Below, in pieces: positions 48,053-52,949 of a stretch of 52,949 nucleotides of DNA (the first letter of the stretch is position 1; each line of letters starts with the position of its first letter). The translations under genes and the position numbers were made by a program. The DNA is from DALYJJ01 sp031969915 (lineage in GTDB: Bacteria > Acidobacteriota > Terriglobia > Bryobacterales > Bryobacteraceae). The stretch covers positions 1 through 52,949 of the forward strand of contig DALYJJ010000027.1 in the NCBI GenBank assembly GCA_031969915.1. The letters run 5' to 3'. Below the pieces are notes generated by a model. That model saw only the letters and a program-made list of their open reading frames with translations. It was not told where the DNA came from and searched no databases.

Positions 48053-48976
48053 ATGCTCAAGCGACTGTTGCCGTTCTTGACGCTCATCGTGTTGTTTGTG
48101 TCGCTGGCCATCGCGTCTCCCTTCTTCCTCACCACCACGAATCTTTCGAGCGTGGTCCGCCAAACCGCCGTGATCAACATCATGGCCCTCGGCATGACGC
48201 TGATCATCATCTCCGGCGGCATCGATCTTTCCGTCGGCGCCATTCTCGCCATGGGCGGCCTGCTGGGCGCCATGGCCATGGAGAAGGGCGCGTCCATCCC
48301 CATTGGCATCGGCGTGGGCATTCTCACCGGCATGTTCTGGGGCTTCACCAATGGCATGCTCACCACGCGCCTGAAGATCAACCCGTTCATCGTCACCCTC
48401 GGGACGTTGGGTATCGTGCGGGGTCTGACGCTCATCATCTCGAATGGTCTTCCCGTGCACGCGCTCCCGCAGGGCTTCTCGTACCTCGGCGAAGGCAACC
48501 TGCTCGGAGTGCCCTTCGTGCTCTGGATTCTGCTCGTCTGCGCGCTCGCCGTCCACACCACGCTCGAGCACACCCGCCTGGGACGCTACGCCTTCGCCAT
48601 CGGCAGCAACCCCGATGCGGCGTTCTATGCGGGCATCCCCGTGGCGTTCCACACCACCGCCGTCTACGCCATCGGCGGCATGCTCACCGGCCTTGCCGGA
48701 ATGATCGAAGCCTCGCGCCTGATGACCGGCCAACCCACCGCCGGCCAGGGCTACGAGCTACAGGCCATCGCCGCGGTTGTGATCGGCGGCGGCAGCCTGC
48801 GCGGGGGCGAGGGCAGCGTGGTGGGCACGCTCATCGGCGCCTTCATCATGGGACTGCTGGCGAACGGCTCGGACCTGCTCGGCATCTCGCCGTATTTGCA
48901 GCAGGCGATCATCGGCGCGGTGATCATTCTCGCCGTTACGTTCGATGAGTTGCGGAAACGCCGGATGGTTGCCTGA
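48053..48976 (+). CDS. Sugar ABC importer permease (RbsC-like)
   Basis: 307 residues. About eight to ten transmembrane helices and the BPD_transp_2 features: NIMALGMTLIIISGGIDLSV, FWGFTNGMLTTRLKINPFIV, the GTLGIVRG loop, and the EAA-like RYAFAIGSNPDAAFYAGIPV, then GYELQAIAAVVIGGGSLRGG. It starts one base after the ATPase stop. Typical inner-membrane channel for ribose-, galactose- or autoinducer-2-like solutes. DeoC downstream hints at deoxyribose or a nucleoside, but this is weak evidence. Confidence 0.92.
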   Translation: MLKRLLPFLTLIVLFVSLAIASPFFLTTTNLSSVVRQTAVINIMALGMTLIIISGGIDLSVGAILAMGGLLGAMAMEKGASIPIGIGVGILTGMFWGFTNGMLTTRLKINPFIVTLGTLGIVRGLTLIISNGLPVHALPQGFSYLGEGNLLGVPFVLWILLVCALAVHTTLEHTRLGRYAFAIGSNPDAAFYAGIPVAFHTTAVYAIGGMLTGLAGMIEASRLMTGQPTAGQGYELQAIAAVVIGGGSLRGGEGSVVGTLIGAFIMGLLANGSDLLGISPYLQQAIIGAVIILAVTFDELRKRRMVA

Positions 48977-49044
48977 TCTCCAGCGGATCTCCTCTACGAG
49001 CGAGGATCAATGGTCGTTGCGCCAGACTGTCGCACAATGGAGAC

Positions 49045-49338
49045 ATGGTCACCCTGGACACACTGCGCGCGGAGCGGCGGGAGGAAATCCTGCGGCTTGC
49101 CGAGCGGCGTGGCGCGCACAGCCTGCGCGTGTTCGGCTCCGTAGCCCGAGGAGAGGCCAATGAGAATAGCGACCTCGATCTGCTGGTCGCCTGGGAGCCG
49201 GGCCGCAGTCTTCTGGATCATGCCGGTCTGGTGGAAGACCTCCAGGAGTTGCTCGGGATGAAGGTCCACGTTGGGACCGAGAAATCGCTCCACTGGTACG
49301 TGCGCGACCGGATTCTTCGCGAGGCCACGCCACTGTGA
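49045..49338 (+). CDS. MntA-like minimal nucleotidyltransferase antitoxin
   Basis: 97 residues. The minimal nucleotidyltransferase motif is complete: RVFGSVARGEANENSDLDLL gives GS...SDLD with both catalytic Asp residues, and an acidic/hydrophobic VHVGTEKSLHWYVRDRIL tail follows. In MntA-HepT modules this protein AMPylates and neutralises the HEPN RNase toxin. The stop overlaps a GTG (GTGA) that opens the remnant of the partner gene, so operon order is as expected. Since the toxin is truncated, this antitoxin may now be an orphan. Confidence 0.85.
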   Translation: MVTLDTLRAERREEILRLAERRGAHSLRVFGSVARGEANENSDLDLLVAWEPGRSLLDHAGLVEDLQELLGMKVHVGTEKSLHWYVRDRILREATPL

Positions 49339-49439
49339 AGGATGACCGGCTGTACTTGCACCACATGCTGGAGCGATGCCATCGCGCCGCATCGCAGTTC
49401 TTGACGGCGCGCACGGAACGCCGCGCCGGCGCCGGATGA
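49335..49439 (+). pseudogene. HepT-like HEPN toxin remnant
   Basis: 34 codons from GTG 49335, overlapping the MntA-like stop. VKDDRLYLHHMLERCHRAAS fits the first helix of HepT (DUF86) proteins, which are normally 110-140 residues; the rest, including the RNase RX4-6H motif, is missing. The frame stops at 49437-49439, 13 nt before the DeoC start, so no room is left for the remainder. A deletion is the simplest reading. Confidence 0.6.
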
Positions 49440-49452
49440 TATCCTGAAAGGC

Positions 49453-50184
49453 TTGACGGCCCTCGATCTCGATCGCATTGTCGCCGAAATCGTCGAGTCC
49501 CTGCTCGCCGAAACGGCGCTTGCCTCTTACATCGATCACACCCAGCTCCGCCCGGACGCCACCCGCGCGGATATCGTCAAATTGTGCGAGGAAGCGAAGC
49601 TCTACCGCTTCGCCTCGGTGTGCGTGAACCCATATTGGGTGACGCTCGCGGCGGCCGAACTCGCCGGCTCGGACGTCAAGGTCTGCGCCGTGGTTGGATT
49701 TCCGTTGGGCGCCGGCACAACCGAGATGAAAGCCGCCGAAGCGGAGCTGGCCGTCCGCAACGGCGCGCGCGAGATCGATATGGTGATCAACGTCGGGGCG
49801 CTTCGCGATGGCGACCTGGAGACCGTGCGCCTGGATATCAAGGCCGTTGCCGGCGTCTGCCACCGGGGCGGGGCGATTCTCAAGGTAATCCTGGAGAACG
49901 TGCTGCTCACCAGGGAACAGAAGATCGCGGGTTGCGAAGCCGCCCGGCGCGCGGGCGCGGACTTCGTGAAGACCTCCACCGGTTTCGCGGCCGGTGGCGC
50001 CACCCCCGAAGATGTCGCCCTGATGCGTAGCGTCGTCGGTTCGGATATGGGCGTGAAAGCGGCCGGCGGCGTTCGCACGCGCGCCGACGCGCTCCGCATG
50101 ATCGAGGCGGGCGCCAACCGGCTCGGCGCCAGTTCCAGCGTGGCCATCCTGCGCGGGTCCGGCCCCACGCGCTCGGGCTACTAA
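49453..50184 (+). CDS. deoC: Deoxyribose-phosphate aldolase
   Basis: 243 residues from TTG 49453 with GAAAGG upstream; no ATG fits. Class I aldolase barrel: ASYIDHTQLRPDATRADIVK at the start, FASVCVNPYWV, CAVVGFPLGAGTTEMKAAEA, EIDMVINVGALRDGD, the Schiff-base Lys173 in ADFVKTSTGF, and AAGGVRTRADALRMIEAGA for the phosphate site. Splits 2-deoxyribose-5-phosphate to glyceraldehyde-3-phosphate and acetaldehyde in nucleoside breakdown. All catalytic residues seem present. Its first codons follow directly on the HepT remnant, so its expression may depend on that region. Confidence 0.95.
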   Translation: MTALDLDRIVAEIVESLLAETALASYIDHTQLRPDATRADIVKLCEEAKLYRFASVCVNPYWVTLAAAELAGSDVKVCAVVGFPLGAGTTEMKAAEAELAVRNGAREIDMVINVGALRDGDLETVRLDIKAVAGVCHRGGAILKVILENVLLTREQKIAGCEAARRAGADFVKTSTGFAAGGATPEDVALMRSVVGSDMGVKAAGGVRTRADALRMIEAGANRLGASSSVAILRGSGPTRSGY

Positions 50185-50187
50185 GCC

Positions 50188-51942
50188 ATGCCCGGATCCC
50201 GCAAGTCCACGGTACGGTTCCGCGAGCGTGCGGAGTTGCTCGACTTCCTGCTGGAAGTCGCGGCCGCCACCTCCAGTACGCTCGACCTCGATCAGTTGAT
50301 GGGCAACGTCGCGGACATCGTGGCCCAGGTGATCCCACATCAGATGTTCGCGCTGCTGCTCTACAGCGAGCGGGCGCGCGGGCTGCGCATCCGCCACTCC
50401 CGCGGCCACCGCGATGAGATCGTCAAGAACCTGGTGATGTCCTTGGGAGAAGGCATCACCGGCGCTGCGGCGGCGGCCCGCGCGCCCATCCTGGTGGGCG
50501 ACGTTCACAAAGACCCGCGCTATCTGGGCACCATCGACGCCGTGCGCAGCGAATTGGCCGTGCCCATGATGGCGCGCGGCAAGCTGGTGGGCGTGATCGA
50601 CGTGCAATCCACCCGCGAGAACGCCTACAGCGAACAGGACCGCGCGCTGCTCATGCTCATTGCTTCGCGCGTGGGCTCGGCCATCGACAACGCCCGGCTC
50701 CATCGCCGCGTGGAACGAAACAACCGCACCCTGCGCACGTTGGCGCAACTGGCCCAGGAGTTCTCCGCCATCCTCAACCTCGACGAGCTAATGAAGCGCA
50801 TCGAACGCACCATGCGCCGCCTCATCAGCTACGACGCCTTCTCCCTGTATCTGCTCACCACCGGCGGCGAGGTCCTCAAGCACCGGTTCAGCCAGCGCTA
50901 CGACCAGCGCGTGGAACTCGATAACCTGCCCGTCGGCGTGGGCATCGTCGGCGCGGCGGCGTCGGCGCGGCAGGCCGTGCGCGTGCTCGACACGCACGCC
51001 GATTCGCGTTACGTCGACGCGCACCCGGGCATCCGCTCCGAAGTCGCCGTGCCCCTCATCGTCAAGGATCGCGTGGTGGGCGTGATGGACCTGGAGAGCG
51101 AGCGCCTCGGCTACTTCACGGAAGATCACGAACGCTTGTTGACCCTCCTCGCCCCGCAGATCGCCATCTCCATCGAGAACGCCCGGCTCTATGAGGAACT
51201 CGCGCAGCGCGAGCGGAGCATGGAGGAGGACCTGAAAGCTGCCCGCCGCCTCCAGGGCGTGATGTTGCCGCGCAAGGCGCCGGAGATCCCGGGGCTCGAA
51301 GTGGGGCTCTACGGCCGGCCCGCGCGCGAGATCAGCGGCGACCTCTACGACTTTTTCGAACACGGCGACGAGCAGTTGATCGCCTTCGGCGATTCGAGCG
51401 GCAAGGGCGCCGCGGCGGCCCTCTACGGCGCGCTGGTCACCGGTTTCCTGCGCACTCTGGCGTCCCGGCGCCGCCAGCCGGCCATCCTCATCCGGACGCT
51501 CAACGATGCCCTGCTGGAGCGCAAGGTGGACGCGCAGTACGTTACCCTGCTCATGCTGCTCTGGCAGGTGAAGACCCGCACCCTGACCCTGGCCAACGCA
51601 GGCGCGGTGCCGCCCATCGTCTGCCGGGACCGGAAGATTCTCCACCCCCACGCGACCGGCGTTCCCCTGGGTTTGCTGCAGAACGTGGAGTACGAAGAGA
51701 CCACGTTTCAAGCCCAAAACGGCGATACGATCCTGCTCTACTCCGACGGCGTGCAGGATCAGTTAGGCGAGGACGACGGCGAGGAGGAGTACGGCAAGCA
51801 CCGTTTGCCGCGCCTTCTGACCTCCCTCTGCCACCGGTCCGCGCACGAGATCGCGCAGGCCATCATCACTGACCTCGACGCATTTCGCGGTGACCGTCCG
51901 ATTGCCGACGACCAGACTCTCATTGTCATGAAGGTGAGCTAG
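50188..51942 (+). CDS. GAF-GAF-PP2C (RsbU/SpoIIE-like) protein phosphatase
   Basis: 584 residues, starting 3 nt after deoC. First GAF domain about 25-165 (LLEVAAATSSTLDLDQLMGN... SELAVPMMARGKLVGVIDVQ), second about 180-330 (LAQEFSAILNLDELMKRIER ... SEVAVPLIVKDRVVGVMDLE), each with the E-VAVP and VGVxD strands. A linker helix with RRLQGVMLPRKAPEIPGLEV leads to the PP2C/SpoIIE domain (about 365-584) with metal-binding Asp in REISGDLYDFFEH, AFGDSSGKGAAAALY, TLANAGAVPPIVCR and LLYSDGVQDQ. Such proteins dephosphorylate anti-sigma factor antagonists in stress signalling. No antagonist or anti-sigma gene is adjacent. Confidence 0.92.
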   Translation: MPGSRKSTVRFRERAELLDFLLEVAAATSSTLDLDQLMGNVADIVAQVIPHQMFALLLYSERARGLRIRHSRGHRDEIVKNLVMSLGEGITGAAAAARAPILVGDVHKDPRYLGTIDAVRSELAVPMMARGKLVGVIDVQSTRENAYSEQDRALLMLIASRVGSAIDNARLHRRVERNNRTLRTLAQLAQEFSAILNLDELMKRIERTMRRLISYDAFSLYLLTTGGEVLKHRFSQRYDQRVELDNLPVGVGIVGAAASARQAVRVLDTHADSRYVDAHPGIRSEVAVPLIVKDRVVGVMDLESERLGYFTEDHERLLTLLAPQIAISIENARLYEELAQRERSMEEDLKAARRLQGVMLPRKAPEIPGLEVGLYGRPAREISGDLYDFFEHGDEQLIAFGDSSGKGAAAALYGALVTGFLRTLASRRRQPAILIRTLNDALLERKVDAQYVTLLMLLWQVKTRTLTLANAGAVPPIVCRDRKILHPHATGVPLGLLQNVEYEETTFQAQNGDTILLYSDGVQDQLGEDDGEEEYGKHRLPRLLTSLCHRSAHEIAQAIITDLDAFRGDRPIADDQTLIVMKVS

Positions 51943-51946
51943 CCTC

Positions 51947-52949
51947 TTGTCCCAACCCTTCCGCTATATCGACGGCGCCTATTGCTGCGAGCAGGTCGAG
52001 CTCGCCGAAATCGCCACGCACGCCGGCACGCCCTGCTACGTCTACTCGGCGGCGGGCATCCTTTCGCGCTTCCGCGAGTACGACGAAGCGCTCTCCGGCC
52101 TGCCGCACCGCATCTGCTACGCCGTGAAGGCGAACAGCAACCTCGGCCTGCTCGCCCTGCTCGCCCGCGCCGGGGCGGGATTCGACATCGTCAGCGCCGG
52201 AGAACTGTATCGCGTCCTGCAGGCCGGCGGCGGCGCCGCGCACGTCGTGTTCTCCGGCGTGGGCAAGACCGCCGAGGAAGTGGAGTACGCACTCGAACGC
52301 GGCATCCACAGCTTCAACTGCGAGAGCGAACCGGAACTTGCGCTCATCGACGCCCTGGCCGGGCGGCTCGGCACTCGGGCGCGCGTCGCCCTTCGCGTGA
52401 ATCCCGACGTCGACGCCTCCACCCATCCCTACATCTCCACCGGCCTCAGCGAACACAAGTTTGGAATCGACGTCCGCGTCGTCGAGGAGGTCTACGAGCG
52501 CGCCCGTACACTGCGCAATCTGGATCTCACCGGCGTGAGCTGCCACATCGGCTCCCAGTTGCTCGACACCGCGCCCCTGCTGGCGGCCGTGGACAAAATG
52601 CTGGCGCTGGCCGATCGCCTGCGGGAGCGCGGTTTCCCCATCGCCGAACTCGACCTCGGCGGCGGGCTCGGCGTGGTCTACAAGCCGGCCGATACGGCCC
52701 CGGACATTCCGGCCTTCATGCAGGAAGTCCGGCGCCGCGTGGAAGGGCGCGGCCTGTTCCTGGTGTTTGAACCGGGCCGGTCCATCGTCGCCGAGGCGGG
52801 CGTGCTGCTCACGCGCGTGCTCTACCGCAAGACCACCCAGCGCAAGGAATTCGTCGTCGTCGACGCCGCCATGAACGATCTCATCCGCCCGTCGCTCTAT
52901 GGCTCTCACCATGAGATCGTTCCCCTGCGCCGCCGCCAACTGGGCACGG
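51947..52949 (+). CDS. lysA: Diaminopimelate decarboxylase, 5' part (runs off the right edge)
   Basis: 334 complete codons from TTG 51947, 4 nt after the phosphatase stop; the frame is open to the window end. Alanine-racemase-type barrel: the PLP lysine is Lys61 in ICYAVKANSNLGLL, FDIVSAGELYRVLQAGG, GIHSFNCESEPEL, STGLSEHKFGID, HIGSQLLDTAPLL, LDLGGGLGVVY and FEPGRSIVAEAG, then the start of the C-terminal domain with DAAMNDLIRPSLYGSHHEI. It makes lysine from meso-diaminopimelate, the last step of lysine synthesis. The start is chosen because no ATG or GTG precedes the conserved YIDGAYCCEQV. Confidence 0.93.
   Translation, partial: MSQPFRYIDGAYCCEQVELAEIATHAGTPCYVYSAAGILSRFREYDEALSGLPHRICYAVKANSNLGLLALLARAGAGFDIVSAGELYRVLQAGGGAAHVVFSGVGKTAEEVEYALERGIHSFNCESEPELALIDALAGRLGTRARVALRVNPDVDASTHPYISTGLSEHKFGIDVRVVEEVYERARTLRNLDLTGVSCHIGSQLLDTAPLLAAVDKMLALADRLRERGFPIAELDLGGGLGVVYKPADTAPDIPAFMQEVRRRVEGRGLFLVFEPGRSIVAEAGVLLTRVLYRKTTQRKEFVVVDAAMNDLIRPSLYGSHHEIVPLRRRQLGT

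Noticed and set aside
46631..48733. 700-residue minus-strand frame under the ABC importer
   Set aside because: High-GC antisense shadow rich in His, Asp and Gly with no domain; the plus strand holds intact ATPase and permease genes.
51926..52939. 337-residue minus-strand frame at the right end
   Set aside because: It is the antisense shadow of diaminopimelate decarboxylase, whose plus-strand frame shows all PLP and substrate motifs.

Overview
The window is GC-rich, gene-dense bacterial chromosome. The gene content fits an Acidobacteriota of the Solibacter/Bryobacter type: Ig-like repeats of the 'GLYTAP' kind, a carbamoyltransferase/SxtJ/DUF5989 trio, large secreted glycoside-active proteins and an IS481-like element. 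That placement is inferred from protein style, not from a marker gene. No tRNA, rRNA or CRISPR array was seen.

Layout. (1) 1-3702 (+): a tightly overlapping sugar-phosphate cassette (HAD phosphatase tail, deoxyhypusine-synthase-like protein, PfkB/HldE-like kinase, ROK kinase, GmhA-like SIS isomerase), suggestive of heptose-type activated sugar synthesis. (2) 3753-5832 (+): an AbiE-like module. Its first protein joins a PD-(D/E)XK-like N-terminus to an AbiEi-like winged helix; its second, a nucleotidyltransferase-like protein, is broken by a frameshift. A direct repeat overlaps the promoter. (3) A Tat-exported aldo/keto-reductase-like protein (-) and a four-PAS hybrid histidine kinase (+). (4) 9664-12200 (+): carbamoyltransferase, SxtJ-like and DUF5989 proteins. 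(5) 12197-35588 (-): 19 consecutive genes, overlapping or separated by at most 31 nt, forming one exopolysaccharide operon. In transcription order: cobalamin radical SAM enzyme, Wza-like exporter, Wzz-like copolymerase, degenerate BY-kinase-like ATPase, GT2, ABC-2 ATPase and permease, Wzy/ligase-like polymerase, methyltransferase, GH51-like, SGNH hydrolase, GH51-like, methyltransferase, GT4, GT4, epimerase, GT2, GT4, GT2. (6) An orphan LolD/MacB-type ATPase and a 1629-residue secreted protein with four Ig-like repeats and a heparinase/alginate-lyase-like region (-).

(7) 42121-44803: a SAM methyltransferase, an IS481-like element whose transposase frame runs out of the element, and a secreted two-repeat protein cut off beside the element. 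(8) 44969-52949 (+): a PQQ beta-propeller protein, a sugar ABC importer ATPase and permease without a binding protein, a MntA-like nucleotidyltransferase with a 34-codon HepT remnant, deoxyribose-phosphate aldolase, a GAF-GAF-PP2C phosphatase and the start of diaminopimelate decarboxylase.

The most interesting region is the exopolysaccharide operon. It combines a Wza/Wzz/Wzy-type assembly line with an ABC-2 exporter, shows no flippase or priming transferase, places two secreted GH51-like hydrolases and an esterase-like protein inside the synthesis operon in a mirrored order (MTase-GH51-SGNH-GH51-MTase), and starts with a B12 radical SAM enzyme. Together with the carbamoyltransferase genes converging on it and the lyase upstream, it looks like a locus for making, decorating and trimming an unusual, possibly arabinose-containing polymer.
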